Below, piece after piece: positions 53,576 through 63,517 of a stretch of DNA of 64,000 nt. A program made the translations under genes and the position numbers. The notes beneath the pieces are model-generated. The model saw nothing but the letters and a program-made list of their open reading frames with translations, was not told the origin of the DNA and ran no database searches. This stretch comes from CAYVZU01 sp964455935 (GTDB lineage Bacteria > Fibrobacterota > CAYVZU01), in contig CAYVZU010000008.1 in assembly GCA_964455935.1 (NCBI GenBank), positions 1 through 64,000 of the forward strand. Direction: 5' to 3'. Numbering within the stretch: the stretch's first letter is position 1; each line of letters opens with the position of its first letter.

Positions 53576-55267
53576 TTACATCTGAATCAGGGTCTGAATC
53601 ATCTCATCGACCACGCTGATGATTCGGGCCGCGGCCGAAAACGCATGCTGGAATTTCACCATGTTGGCCATTTCTTCATCCAGCGAGACGCCGGCAATGG
53701 AGTCCTGCTGTTTGTTGAGATATCGGATCAGCGTATCGCGCGAGTTGACGTTGGCATCGGCTTCGTTGCGCTCGATTCCCAGCGTGCCGATAATTCCGCC
53801 GTAGAAAGCGCCGAAAGTTACGGTGGCCTCGCCCATGTGGTTTTCACTCATCGTGCTGCGCTGGCGTAACTGTGCGATGGCCAGGGCATTCGAGCCGTCG
53901 CCGGGCCCTTTGCTGCCATTGACCTGGTGGTTGTAGGCGACGCGAATGTCGGCCGCATTGGGCGCGTAGGCCGGATTGAGAAACGTGATGGTTCCGTTGA
54001 TGTAGTCAACGATGTAGTCCTTGCCTGCGCCTTCTTCAAGAGTGACCGGGGTGCCTAGCGGATCGTAGGTGACCGTAAGGGTGCCCTGCGCGATATTTTG
54101 GTTCTGAATGCCCGAACTGGTCCCGATCAGATCGTAAGCCGTTCCAATTGCCGCAACGGAGCCGGCCGCCAGCACCGTGGTGTCGGGAATGCTCGTCCCG
54201 CCCGAAGCTGCGGCGATGTTGAGAACGCTTTGTTTGATGGCCGCGCTCAGCTCGATATCCGTCGCATGCGTCTTCTGCGGGTTGAAAAAGCTGGTCCCGG
54301 TAAGGCCGTTGAGGTCATAGCCTGATTCATGAATCTCATTGACCTTTTCAACCAGGACGCGGGCCAGCTCGTCGAGTTGATTCTGGTAAAATGGAATTGT
54401 CTCGTCGCGGACCGTGAAAAGTCCCTTGAGCTCCCCGTCAATGGGCGTGAAGACCTTGTGCGAGTCGGCCATTGCTACCCCAACGTCCAGACGCGAGGTA
54501 CCGTCGGCATTCTGGAACGTGGTCGTCGTGGCTTCGAGTTGTGAAAAGTTGACGGGCGATACAAGCATGAACCCGCCCGAGGTCACGGTGATGGCGCCGT
54601 TGGCGTCCTCAATCGTATTGACGTCGATGTACTGCGACAATTCTTTGAGCAGTTGATCGCGCTGGTCACGGCTGTCATTGGCTTTCTGACTGGTGATTTC
54701 AACGGACCGGATTTCCTGATTCAGGTTATAAATTTCCTTGATCACCTCATTGATCCGCTTGACCTTGCTCTCGATCAGCGTATTCTGGGAATCTCGGATG
54801 CCGCGCAGCTCGCCCGCCACATTGTGCAAGACATCCACAAGAACCTGCGCGTTCGACTGGACCACGCTGCGGGAGCCGTAGTCGCTTGGATTGTTAGCCA
54901 GATCCTGCCAGCTGTTCCAGAACTGATCAAGGTAATGCCCAATGCCCGTATCCTGCGGCTCGGTGAAGGTGTTTTCAACCCGCTCCAGGGCGCTGTTGAT
55001 GATTTCGTAGTAGCCTTTGGACTCAAGCTGGTTCTGAATCTGCTCGTCGAGGAAGCTGTTGCGGACGCGCGTGATGCTTTCAACTTCCACGCCAAAACCC
55101 ATCTGGCCAAAGACCTGGTCCATGCGGGCATCGGCCGACAACGTGAGGACCTTGCGCGAATAGCCTTCGGTGTTGGCATTAGAGATGTTCTGGCCCGTTA
55201 CATCCAGGCCCAGTTGCGCGGCCGCCATGCCTCGCACGCCGATTCCAAGAACGTCTGTCAGTCCCAT
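53576..55267 (-). CDS. flgK: Hook-associated protein FlgK
   Basis: A 563-residue protein: GLDVTGQNISNANTEGYSRKVL near the N-terminus (rod/hook signature), HYLDQFWNSWQDLANNPSDYGSRSVVQ, and the C-terminal GVSLDEEMANMVKFQHAFSAAARIISVVDEMIQTLIQM. The central domain contains GKDYIVDYINGTITFLNP. It caps the hook before FlgL and flagellin assemble. Upstream flgN encodes its probable chaperone. Confidence 0.95.
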   Translation of the reverse strand: MGLTDVLGIGVRGMAAAQLGLDVTGQNISNANTEGYSRKVLTLSADARMDQVFGQMGFGVEVESITRVRNSFLDEQIQNQLESKGYYEIINSALERVENTFTEPQDTGIGHYLDQFWNSWQDLANNPSDYGSRSVVQSNAQVLVDVLHNVAGELRGIRDSQNTLIESKVKRINEVIKEIYNLNQEIRSVEITSQKANDSRDQRDQLLKELSQYIDVNTIEDANGAITVTSGGFMLVSPVNFSQLEATTTTFQNADGTSRLDVGVAMADSHKVFTPIDGELKGLFTVRDETIPFYQNQLDELARVLVEKVNEIHESGYDLNGLTGTSFFNPQKTHATDIELSAAIKQSVLNIAAASGGTSIPDTTVLAAGSVAAIGTAYDLIGTSSGIQNQNIAQGTLTVTYDPLGTPVTLEEGAGKDYIVDYINGTITFLNPAYAPNAADIRVAYNHQVNGSKGPGDGSNALAIAQLRQRSTMSENHMGEATVTFGAFYGGIIGTLGIERNEADANVNSRDTLIRYLNKQQDSIAGVSLDEEMANMVKFQHAFSAAARIISVVDEMIQTLIQM

Positions 55268-55282
55268 CCCTGTACCTCCACG

Positions 55283-55783
55283 CTAAGCAACGCGGTTAAG
55301 AACGTTGCGCGCGGCCTTGCAGTCCTGGGGCGTTTTGCCGCCGGCGTTGTATGTGTCTTTTTTGCGCCGGGCGCCCACCAAAATTTCGAACGTGCCTCGG
55401 ATGAATTTGAGGGCCTCACCCAGCAGGATCGCATTGGTCTTGTTTTCCCGCTGAATGTGCGAAAGCACGCCGCGGAGCTTCTCGTCCAATTCCAGCAATT
55501 CGCGGCGAATGGGTTCCTCGGCCTCTTCGGCAATGCGGTGCAGCGTAAGGGTCCGGGGACCTACCCCGGCCTGCTCGGCGAATTCCTCGACCAGGAGCTG
55601 GCGCGCGCCTTCCAGATCCGTAAGAACCGCAACCAGATCTTCCTGTGCGCGCACGCGTTTGCGCAACTCGTCCAGGTCCGATTGTTCGATCCCTTCGCGG
55701 ACCTTCTGGCAGGCCTCGATGAATTTGTTGTAGAGCTCCAGCTCTTTTTCCAGTGTTGATTTCAAAACTTTATGGCTGACCAT
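55283..55783 (-). CDS. flgN: FlgN-like flagellar export chaperone
   Basis: A 166-residue, almost entirely helical protein with long heptad-like stretches (LEKELELYNKFIEACQKVREGI; RRELLELDEKLRGVLSHIQREN). FlgN proteins share little sequence, but size, helicity and position between flgJ and flgK support the call. GGAGGG lies 8 nt before the ATG. Expected client proteins are FlgK and FlgL. Confidence 0.8.
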   Translation of the reverse strand: MVSHKVLKSTLEKELELYNKFIEACQKVREGIEQSDLDELRKRVRAQEDLVAVLTDLEGARQLLVEEFAEQAGVGPRTLTLHRIAEEAEEPIRRELLELDEKLRGVLSHIQRENKTNAILLGEALKFIRGTFEILVGARRKKDTYNAGGKTPQDCKAARNVLNRVA

Positions 55784-55788
55784 ACGGA

Positions 55789-56610
55789 TTACCCTCCGTA
55801 GAGATTACTAAAGTACTGCCGGAACGCGAGAACGTTGCGGACATAGGTCTGTGTTTCGGGATAGGGCGGAATTCCCTTATGGGCCTCAACGGCGCCGGGT
55901 CCTGCATTATAAGAGGCCAGGGCCTGCTCCACATTTCCCGCAAAGCGTTTGAGCATGGAACTCAGATACCGGGCACCGCCCAAAATGTTCTGGGCCGGGT
56001 CAAACGAATCGGCCACGCCCACTTCCGCGGCTGTTGTATCCATCAGCTGCATCAGGCCCTTGGCGCCCGCCGAGGAGACCGCTTGGGGTCGGCCCTGGGA
56101 TTCCTGTAGGATCATTCCGCGCAGGAGATTGGCGTCCACATTACTCTGGCGCGAGGCGCTATTAATCAATGAATTGTATTGGGCCACACGGCGCACCGCA
56201 TCGGGTTGCGGCAGCGTCGAGATTGGTGCCGGGGTCTGGTAGTTCTCGACCGGCACGCTTGACCGGATCGATTCTCTTTGCAGATCGCGCAGCGTGCCCT
56301 CGGTCCCCTGCGCCTGCTGGGTGTCATTGGAGAGTTGTCGATACAACAGGTCGGCCAGACCAAAGCGGCTGGTACGCGAGGCAAGCTTGGCATATTCGCT
56401 GTCGAGCATATCCGTGAAGATCTGCTCGCCCAGGTTCTTTTCTACAAGGGGATCGGATTCCTGGGACGACCCGCGCATGGCGCGAAGCATGGTCCCTACC
56501 AGCAGAGACTCGAAGTCTTGGCAGGTTTCTTTCAGCTTCTGCTGGCGCAGGCCGGCCTGGGTCCCAAGCAGAGCCGTGTTGACAGGTGTGGTTTGCATAG
56601 TGTTTGACAT
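55789..56610 (-). CDS. flgJ: FlgJ-type rod-binding protein fused to a lytic transglycosylase
   Basis: Residues to about 115 are the rod-binding domain: ETCQDFESLLVGTMLRAMRGSSQESDPLVEKNLGEQIFTDMLDSEYAKLAS. After a linker, an SLT domain follows: YNSLINSASRQSNVDANLLRGMILQESQGRPQAVSSAGAKGLMQLMDTTAAEVG, with the catalytic Glu in LQESQG, and SYNAGPGAVEAHKGIP. E. coli FlgJ has a glucosaminidase instead; the SLT version is known elsewhere. The start is uncertain (56649, 56610 or 56598). It would open peptidoglycan for the rod. Confidence 0.9.
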   Translation of the reverse strand: MSNTMQTTPVNTALLGTQAGLRQQKLKETCQDFESLLVGTMLRAMRGSSQESDPLVEKNLGEQIFTDMLDSEYAKLASRTSRFGLADLLYRQLSNDTQQAQGTEGTLRDLQRESIRSSVPVENYQTPAPISTLPQPDAVRRVAQYNSLINSASRQSNVDANLLRGMILQESQGRPQAVSSAGAKGLMQLMDTTAAEVGVADSFDPAQNILGGARYLSSMLKRFAGNVEQALASYNAGPGAVEAHKGIPPYPETQTYVRNVLAFRQYFSNLYGG

Positions 56611-57098
56611 TCCTCGCTGAAGGGTCCCGAAGCAAGCACCATGCCACATTGCCTAACTCGCCTGTTCAGGTCAAAAACCAAACCTCAAGGAATTCTTCAG
56701 CCCGTGCTTTCATGTTGGCGACGGAAGTTTTTTCTGGCCTTTGGGAAAAATGTTCCAGCGATTTCTGAGGTTTTGGGCAATCGCGCGGAGCGGCCACTTT
56801 CCCTATGAAAAATCTGTTTGAGGCAACGTGAATGAATTGCTAAAGTCGCCCGCCGGAACTGCCGATAAAAAATCAGGAGTTCATTTGCCGCTGATCTATA
56901 TCCCCGCCATGCCCCTATACATTTTGTCCAACATAGAGCCTGAAGCAGGGAGGAGTTCTGGCGCAAGGGACGGGGCTCCAAAACCGAGACCTTCGGTTAG
57001 TTGTTCAACATCAGAGCGGTTTTATATCCTTCTCCAACCAACAGACCTCCCTGCCCCTCCACTTTTATTATTTTCCTTCCATTCACACTGGAGGTCCA
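56611..57098. other. Divergent intergenic region without a supported gene
   Basis: About 490 nt between flgJ and the immunophilin gene. It must hold the promoters of both, but I see no sigma-28 (GCCGATAA-like) or sigma-54 (GG-N10-GC) element. The rightward frame 56828-57166 overlaps the next gene and has no protein-like pattern. Confidence 0.55.
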
Positions 57099-58106
57099 AT
57101 GAAGAGAACGTTTCTGCTGTCGTGCCTGGGCATTGCCGCGATTGTCAGTTGTTCCGCAAAATATGAGGATGGTATGTACGCCGAATTCCAGACTGCCAAG
57201 GGTAAGATCATCGCCAAGCTGTTTTATGAGCAGGCTCCCATGACGGTCTGCAATTTCGTGGGACTGGCCGAGGGCAAGATCAAATCGAACCGGACAGGGG
57301 TTAAGGGATTCTTTGACGGCCTGATCTTTCACCGTGTTGTTCCGGACTTCGTGGTCCAGGGCGGCGACCCACAGGGCAATGGCATGGGCGACCCGGGCTA
57401 CAAGTTCCCGGATGAGTTTCATCTCTCTCTCCGCCACAACAGCGGGGGCATTCTTTCCATGGCCAACTCGGGCCCCAATAGCAACGGCAGTCAATTCTTT
57501 ATCACCTTGAAGGAAACGCCCTGGCTCGACAACCGGCACGCCATTTTCGGCAAGGTGGTCGAAGGAATGGACGTAGTCAAAAAAATCGCCCAGGGCGACA
57601 CGATTCAAAAGGTCACCATTGTGCGAGAAGGCCGCGGCGCAAAGAAATTCAAGGCCGATCAGGCTGCATTCGAGGGCCATATCCAGGCCGCCAAGGACAA
57701 GGTTGCCGCCGAGCAGAAAAAAGTCGAGGCGCAGAATCTGGCCGAGATCCAGAAGCGCTGGCCCAACCGGCAGACCACGGCCTCGGGGCTGATGTTTGTG
57801 ATCACAAAGCCCGGCGCCGGCCCCAAGCCCGCTGCCGGAACACCGATCAAAGCCCACTACACGGGCACATTGATGGACGGGACCAAGTTCGACAGCTCGC
57901 TTGATCGTGGCACACCCTTCGACTTCACCGTGGGTCAGGGAATGGTGATCAAGGGCTGGGACGAAGCCTTCATGGATATGCAAAAGGGCGAAAAACGCAC
58001 GCTGATCATCCCGCCCGCGCTGGGCTATGGTGAACGCGGGGCCGGCAGCGTAATCCCGCCCAACGCGTACCTGGTTTTCGAGGTGGAGTTGGTGGATTTT
58101 AAATAA
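57099..58106 (+). CDS. Cyclophilin-FKBP fusion peptidyl-prolyl isomerase, probable lipoprotein
   Basis: A 335-residue dual immunophilin. The signal ends AAIVSCS, a probable lipobox. The cyclophilin domain has [21 protein letters not shown] and [41 protein letters not shown]; a helical linker rich in Lys/Ala/Glu follows; the C-terminal FKBP domain has [58 protein letters not shown]. Both active sites look intact. Such dual-family immunophilins are known but uncommon. Location is probably periplasmic, membrane-anchored. Confidence 0.93.
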   Translation: MKRTFLLSCLGIAAIVSCSAKYEDGMYAEFQTAKGKIIAKLFYEQAPMTVCNFVGLAEGKIKSNRTGVKGFFDGLIFHRVVPDFVVQGGDPQGNGMGDPGYKFPDEFHLSLRHNSGGILSMANSGPNSNGSQFFITLKETPWLDNRHAIFGKVVEGMDVVKKIAQGDTIQKVTIVREGRGAKKFKADQAAFEGHIQAAKDKVAAEQKKVEAQNLAEIQKRWPNRQTTASGLMFVITKPGAGPKPAAGTPIKAHYTGTLMDGTKFDSSLDRGTPFDFTVGQGMVIKGWDEAFMDMQKGEKRTLIIPPALGYGERGAGSVIPPNAYLVFEVELVDFK

Positions 58107-58135
58107 CAATCGTGATACTCCCGAATGGGTTGCGG

Positions 58136-58165
58136 AAGGGGCGGTTTAAGCCGCCCCTTTTCTTT
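58136..58165 (+). terminator. Intrinsic terminator after the immunophilin gene
   Basis: AAGGGGCGG-TTTAAG-CCGCCCCTT followed by TTCTTT, a strong GC-rich hairpin with U-tract 30 nt past the stop. Confidence 0.88.
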
Positions 58166-58203
58166 ACCTGTTCCTTGACTGCAATTAGAGCGGACACATT
58201 CCG

Positions 58204-60876
58204 ATGCCTGATCTCTACCTGATTGACGGTTCCGCGCTAGCCTACCGCTCGTACTACGCTTTCATTCGCAATCCTCTAATCAACTCCAAAGGCGAAAACA
58301 CCAGCGCTTCGTATGGCTTCGCATCGGCTGTTCTTCGGCTGATCAAGAGCCGCAAGGTCGAATATATTGGCGTCACATTCGATACGGGAGCGCCCACCTT
58401 CCGTCATGAATCCTACAAGGAATACAAGGCGACGCGCAAGCCCATGCCGGACGATCTTAAAAGCCAGATCCCGCGCATTCACGAGGTGATCCGGGCCATG
58501 GGAATGCCCCTGCTGCGATTGGAGGGCCATGAGGCCGATGACCTGATGGCCACGGTCTCGCGACAGGCCAGTGCGCAGGGATTCCGCGTGTTTCTGGTCA
58601 CGCGCGACAAAGATTTGATGCAACTAGTCAAGGACGATGTGTTTCTGTTCGATATCGGAAACCTCAGGGAGATCGACCGCAAGGGCGTTGAGGAAGCCAT
58701 GGGCGTGGCGCCCGAACGCATTCCCGACCTCCTGGCTCTGATGGGTGATGCGAGCGACAACATTCCCGGGATCAAGGGAATTGGGCCCAAGGCGGCGCTT
58801 GATTTGATCGAGCGATTCGGCAGCTTTGACAAGGTGCTGGAAAATGCGGAGCGGATACCGCAAAAGGGAATGCGCCAGAAAGTGCTGGTAGGGATCGAAT
58901 CGGCCCGGCTCAGCCGCGAACTGGTGAAGCTCGACCAAAATGCGCCGGTTCGCTTTGAACCGGACTTTTTCCGATGGAAGGGGCTTTCGGGCGAGGCCGT
59001 CAGGAGCCTTTTCACGGAAATGGAGTTCACGTCCCTGATCAAGGACGTTTCCGACGAACCGCCTCCGGCCGGGCACGCGCAGAAAGTGGTTCTGGTGGGC
59101 ACGAAGGCCGAGGCCGAAGCCTTGTGCAAGGCCATTCGGGCCAAGGGCAGCGTTGCCGTAATCACCAAGGCAACCGGAACCAGGCCTTTGATGGACCGCC
59201 TTGTGGGGCTGGGTTTTTCGCTGGAGGACGGACAGGCCTATTATGTTCCGGTCGGCCATAACCACGGCATGCCGGCCGAATGCGAAGAGATCTTCGCTTG
59301 TTTGAGGCCGATCCTGGACGACCCTGCCATCCGAAAATTTGGACACAATGTGCGCTTCGATTGGGAGCTTCTGGAACAGAGTGGATTCATTCTGGAGGGC
59401 GTCTTTTTTGACACGATGATCGCGGGGTATCTCCTCAATCCAACGAGCCGCGTTCATAACTTGAACGCTCTTTCGCAGCAGTACCTGGGCCGGGGAAGCC
59501 AATCGATGGTGGAATTGACCGGAACCGGAAAATGCCAAATCTGTTTTGACGACGTTGGAATCGACAAGGCCATGCTGCATACCGCGGCCGAGGCCGAGAC
59601 GATTCGCGATTTAATGGCGCCTTTGAAAACGAAAATAGACGAAGCCGGCCTTACGGCGCTTTTCGAAAAGCTGGAAATGCCGCTTGCGCCCGTCCTTAAG
59701 GCAATGGAAATGCGCGGGATTACCGTGGACAAAGATTTTTTGGGCGAACTCTCGCACAAATGGGAAATCCGCCAGACGGATTTGTGCCGCCAAATCTTCG
59801 AGCATGCGGGCGAGGAGTTTAACATCAATTCCACGCAGCAACTTGGGAAGATTCTCTTTGAGAAGCTTGGCCTAAAGCCGGTGAAAAAGACGAAGACCGG
59901 GCAATCGACGGATGTGGAGGTTTTGGAGGAGCTGGCCAATGTCCACCCTCTGCCGCGTATGATTCTGGAATACCGCCTGCTTCAAAAACTGAAGTCCACC
60001 TATGTGGACGCGATTCCCCTTCTGATCAATCCCAAAACAGGGCGCGTACACACCTCGTATAACCAGACCGTGACCGCAACGGGGCGGTTGTCGTCGAGCG
60101 ATCCCAATTTGCAGAACATTCCCATTCGCACCACCGAGGGAATGGAGATCCGCAAGGCCTTTGTTCCGGGGAAGCCGGAGTATCGGCTCTTATCCGCGGA
60201 TTACTCGCAGATCGAGCTTCGGCTACTGGCCGCTTTCTCAAAGGATGAGGCCTTGCTGGAGGCGTTTCGGCGGAAGCAGGACATTCACCGCGCCACGGCA
60301 GCCCTGGTCTTTGGGATTTTTCCGGAGTTGGTGACGCCCGACCAGCGGCGGCAGGCCAAGGTCGTCAATTTCGGTGTGATCTATGGCATGAGCCCGTTTG
60401 GCCTGGCCAAACAACTTGGGATTTCCAATGCCGAAGCCAAGGCTTTTATCGACGCGTATTTCGCGAGCTATCCGGGCATTCGCGCATATCTCGATGGCGT
60501 ATTGGAGCAAGCGCGCACAAAAGGTTTTGTGAGCACAATGACGGGACGCAAGCGCCCCATTCCCGAGATCAACAGCCCCAACGCGCAGATCCGCGGCCTG
60601 GCCGAGCGTGCGGCCATCAACATGCCCATCCAGGGCTCAGCCGCGGACATGATCAAGACCGCCATGATCGCCATTCACAACCGCCTTGCCAAACACAAGC
60701 TCGAAGCCTGGATGCTCCTTCAGGTCCACGATGAACTCGTCTTTGAGGTCCACAACGACCAGGTGCAAGACCTGGAAGATGTGGTCCGCGAAGAGATGGA
60801 GAATGTCTTCGAACTCCCCGTCCCGATTGTCGTCGATGTGAAGTCCGGCAAGAACTGGCTCGAAGCCCACGCATAG
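58204..60876 (+). CDS. polA: DNA polymerase I
   Basis: An 890-residue enzyme. The 5'-nuclease domain is complete: YLIDGSALAYRSYYAF, RLEGHEADDLMATV, VTRDKDLMQLV, GDASDNIPGIKGIGPKAALDL. The middle 3'-5' exonuclease domain lacks motif I: the DTE found in E. coli reads TKA (VITKATGT, near residue 320), while GHNVRFDWELL keeps the motif II Asp. Proofreading is therefore probably lost. The polymerase domain has TATGRLSSSDPNLQNIPIR, LLSADYSQIELRLLA, RRQAKVVNFGVIYGMSPFGLA and LQVHDELVFEV. Confidence 0.96.
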   Translation: MPDLYLIDGSALAYRSYYAFIRNPLINSKGENTSASYGFASAVLRLIKSRKVEYIGVTFDTGAPTFRHESYKEYKATRKPMPDDLKSQIPRIHEVIRAMGMPLLRLEGHEADDLMATVSRQASAQGFRVFLVTRDKDLMQLVKDDVFLFDIGNLREIDRKGVEEAMGVAPERIPDLLALMGDASDNIPGIKGIGPKAALDLIERFGSFDKVLENAERIPQKGMRQKVLVGIESARLSRELVKLDQNAPVRFEPDFFRWKGLSGEAVRSLFTEMEFTSLIKDVSDEPPPAGHAQKVVLVGTKAEAEALCKAIRAKGSVAVITKATGTRPLMDRLVGLGFSLEDGQAYYVPVGHNHGMPAECEEIFACLRPILDDPAIRKFGHNVRFDWELLEQSGFILEGVFFDTMIAGYLLNPTSRVHNLNALSQQYLGRGSQSMVELTGTGKCQICFDDVGIDKAMLHTAAEAETIRDLMAPLKTKIDEAGLTALFEKLEMPLAPVLKAMEMRGITVDKDFLGELSHKWEIRQTDLCRQIFEHAGEEFNINSTQQLGKILFEKLGLKPVKKTKTGQSTDVEVLEELANVHPLPRMILEYRLLQKLKSTYVDAIPLLINPKTGRVHTSYNQTVTATGRLSSSDPNLQNIPIRTTEGMEIRKAFVPGKPEYRLLSADYSQIELRLLAAFSKDEALLEAFRRKQDIHRATAALVFGIFPELVTPDQRRQAKVVNFGVIYGMSPFGLAKQLGISNAEAKAFIDAYFASYPGIRAYLDGVLEQARTKGFVSTMTGRKRPIPEINSPNAQIRGLAERAAINMPIQGSAADMIKTAMIAIHNRLAKHKLEAWMLLQVHDELVFEVHNDQVQDLEDVVREEMENVFELPVPIVVDVKSGKNWLEAHA

Positions 60877-61155
60877 GAAGAGTTGTCGGTTCTCGGTTGC
60901 GGGTCGGTATCGGAAATGTCCGGAGAAAACCGGCTGGCCGTTACTTTTCCTACCCTTCTGCCAGACCTATTGGTTCTTCAGTTCATCAAAGATGTTTTCA
61001 CGGTCTGCCCGTTGCTGGAGGAGTTCAGAGGAAGAAACCCAAATTGCCGAGTGGATTTGGGCAACGACCGTTCCCGCTCCCAACAGCGCGGATGCGGAAT
61101 CGCTGGCTTTTGCGGGTTGGTCAACCCTTGATCCCAAATAGTATCTTTTTTTCAC

Positions 61156-62013
61156 ATGAAACGACCAATAATCTGCCTGATTGTGGTTTTTGCCGGCCTA
61201 ATCGCCGGTTGCAGCCAAGAAGAGGGCACGCCCGTTATTGCCCGCGTGGGCGACTCCCGGCTGACGCTGCAAGATATCGAGGAATCGGTTCCTCCTGAGT
61301 ATCTGCCGTTTATGACCCAGCAGCAATACAAAGACTATGTTCAGCGCTGGGTTGATTCGGAGGTCCTGCTTGCAGAGGCCGTCAAACGCAAGATAGACCG
61401 GGATCCGGCTGCGCTCCGGCAACTGGAGAGAATCCGGCGGGAGGTCCTTGCGGCCCAACTGATCAGCCAGGCCTGTCCGCCGTCTGGCGATGTCTCGGAT
61501 CTTCAGATACAGCGGTATTACGAGCAGCATCAAAACGAATTCGTGCGCTCACAGTGGGAACTCAAGAGCCTCCACCTTCTGGTTTTGGACAATAGGCTGG
61601 CGTGGACCTTGCGCCAGCAGATTACGCCGGACAATTTTTTGGCCCTGGCCCGGCAGCATTCGATCGATCCCGTGGACGACCCCGAAAAGGCGGCATACAA
61701 AACGGCCGGTGAAATGTTGCCCGAGCTGGCAGGTGTACTCATGGGCATTCGCGTGGGCGGTATTACAAACCCGATTCAGACGCCGCACGGCAGCTATATT
61801 GTCCAGCTCCTCGACAAGCAACCTCCCAAGAGCGTGCGTCCGCTTTCGGAAGTGCGCGAGGAAATCGCCAACCGGCTCACCGCGGAGGAACAGAAAAAAG
61901 ACGTGGCGAACCTGATCTCGACCTTAAAATCCGGCCTTGTGGTGGAAATGAACCTACGCCAGATTCCCGGCCTGGATTCCGCCCATAGCGGCGCGCGGAC
62001 AGTTTTGCCATAA
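61156..62013 (+). CDS. Parvulin-type (PpiC/SurA-like) periplasmic isomerase lipoprotein
   Basis: A 285-residue lipoprotein (lipobox LIAGCSQ). The N-terminal SurA-like helical region (ARVGDSRLTLQDIEESVPPE) precedes a parvulin-like domain around residues 130-220 (WELKSLHLLVLDNRLAWTLRQ ... AGEMLPELAGVLMGIRVGGITNPIQTPHGSYIVQLLDKQPP), in which the usual HILV core is reduced, so catalytic activity may be weak. The next gene is a second SurA-like protein 70 nt on; both probably assist outer-membrane protein folding. Confidence 0.87.
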   Translation: MKRPIICLIVVFAGLIAGCSQEEGTPVIARVGDSRLTLQDIEESVPPEYLPFMTQQQYKDYVQRWVDSEVLLAEAVKRKIDRDPAALRQLERIRREVLAAQLISQACPPSGDVSDLQIQRYYEQHQNEFVRSQWELKSLHLLVLDNRLAWTLRQQITPDNFLALARQHSIDPVDDPEKAAYKTAGEMLPELAGVLMGIRVGGITNPIQTPHGSYIVQLLDKQPPKSVRPLSEVREEIANRLTAEEQKKDVANLISTLKSGLVVEMNLRQIPGLDSAHSGARTVLP

Positions 62014-62083
62014 TGCGGCGCGGCGTCAAACCCGAGCGCCTGGAAACCAGCCTCAAATTCTGAACTAAGGAGTGCCATTCGAA

Positions 62084-63382
62084 ATGGGAAAACAGAGTAT
62101 CGGTTTTATTCTCTTTCTGGTGTTGGCCACTGGTGCGGCAAGCGCCAAACCGGCCGACGGGGTGGTCGCGGTCGTGGACAAGGAAATTGTCCTGCTTTCG
62201 GAACTCAATGAGATTGCGCGCTTGTCATTTGCCCAGGAGCAAAAGGACGAACGGGACACGGCCACATTCAACGAGATGCGCCGGAAAATGTTGAGCCGCA
62301 TCATCGACGATCGCATTCTGCTAGCCAAGGCCAATGCCGAAACCGTCGAGGTCACCGAGACCGAGATCAACCAAATGGTCGAGGAACAGGTGGGCGCTTT
62401 GGCCAAACGCTACGGTTCACTGGATTCGCTGGATAAGCAGCTGAAAACCGAGTACGGCCTTTCACTGGTCAAGCTGCGCCGAAAATATCGCAAAGACATT
62501 CGCGACAACCTGGTCAAGCAACGATTCCGCGACAAGCTGGTCCGCAAAGCCGGGGTCACGCGCGACGAGGTGGCCAAATTTTTTTCCGACTACAAAGACA
62601 GCCTTCCCAAAGAAGAGGCCAGCGTAAACCTCAGCCATATCATGTTGCGCGTTACGGCCACGCCCGACCTGGAGAAGAAAGCCGCGGAGAAGATCGGCCG
62701 CATTCAGGCGCGTTTGGCCAAAGGCGAGTCTTTTGCCAAGCTCGCGGTGGAGGTTTCCGAAGACCCAAGCGCCAAGGACAGCGGCGACGTTGGCTCGTTT
62801 GCCAAGGGCGAATTGGGCCTGCCGGAATTCGAAGAGGCGGCCTTTGCCCTCAAAGCCGGCCAGATCAGCGCGCCGGTTCGCACCGAAGTCGGCTATCACC
62901 TGATCCAGGTGAAGGACCGGACCGACCGCAAGGTGCACGTGCGCCAGATCACCGTTATGGTGAAACCCACGCAATCGGAACAGCAAAAGGCGGCTTCGCG
63001 GCTGGACTCACTGCGGACAACACTCAAAGACTCGGTGTCCTTCGCGGCCGCGGCACAACGCATCTCGGAAGATGAGAATACGAAAACAAAAGGTGGGGCC
63101 TTGGGCTGGTATACAACCCAGCGAATGTCGCCCGAGTATGCCGACAGCATCAAAAACCTCGAAGAAGGCGAGATCAGCCGGCCTGTTGTCATTGGTGATG
63201 GCGTGCACCTGTTCCGGATTAACCGCAAATCGAGCTCGCGCGAGCTTTCCCTGGCGGACGATTACGCGATGCTTGAACGGATGGCGCTTACCTACAAAGT
63301 CCAGAAACAAATGGAAGACCAACTTCGCAACTGGCGCAAGGACTATCATGTGCAGGTTTTCCTCAGCGAGTTTGAAAAATAG
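62084..63382 (+). CDS. surA: SurA-like periplasmic chaperone with two parvulin domains
   Basis: A 432-residue exported protein (signal ending GAASAK). The N-terminal chaperone segment has VVAVVDKEIVLLSELNEIARL; parvulin domain 1 is VNLSHIMLRVTAT...LAVEVSEDPSAKDSGDVGSFAKGELGLPEFEEAAFALKAGQISAPVRTEVGYHLIQV; domain 2 is VHVRQITVMVKP...ISEDENTKTKGGALGWYTTQRMSPEY. The layout is that of SurA. ATG 62084 gives a proper signal; the frame also has GTG 62072. Coupled in position with the upstream lipoprotein. Confidence 0.92.
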   Translation: MGKQSIGFILFLVLATGAASAKPADGVVAVVDKEIVLLSELNEIARLSFAQEQKDERDTATFNEMRRKMLSRIIDDRILLAKANAETVEVTETEINQMVEEQVGALAKRYGSLDSLDKQLKTEYGLSLVKLRRKYRKDIRDNLVKQRFRDKLVRKAGVTRDEVAKFFSDYKDSLPKEEASVNLSHIMLRVTATPDLEKKAAEKIGRIQARLAKGESFAKLAVEVSEDPSAKDSGDVGSFAKGELGLPEFEEAAFALKAGQISAPVRTEVGYHLIQVKDRTDRKVHVRQITVMVKPTQSEQQKAASRLDSLRTTLKDSVSFAAAAQRISEDENTKTKGGALGWYTTQRMSPEYADSIKNLEEGEISRPVVIGDGVHLFRINRKSSSRELSLADDYAMLERMALTYKVQKQMEDQLRNWRKDYHVQVFLSEFEK

Positions 63383-63517
63383 CGCCTGGCTATAGGCGAT
63401 TAGCCAGCAGCCTAGAGAAATCGGAAGAGTCAAGTTGTCAAGGCTTTGAGCGCTCAACGTCCGACGCCGGAAAGGCCGGAACTTCGGCTTTTATCCTTGG
63501 GCCACCATACTTTTCCT

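Noticed and set aside
56828..57166. 112-aa frame before the immunophilin gene
   Set aside because: Overlaps the true signal-peptide start in another frame; low-complexity, no RBS.
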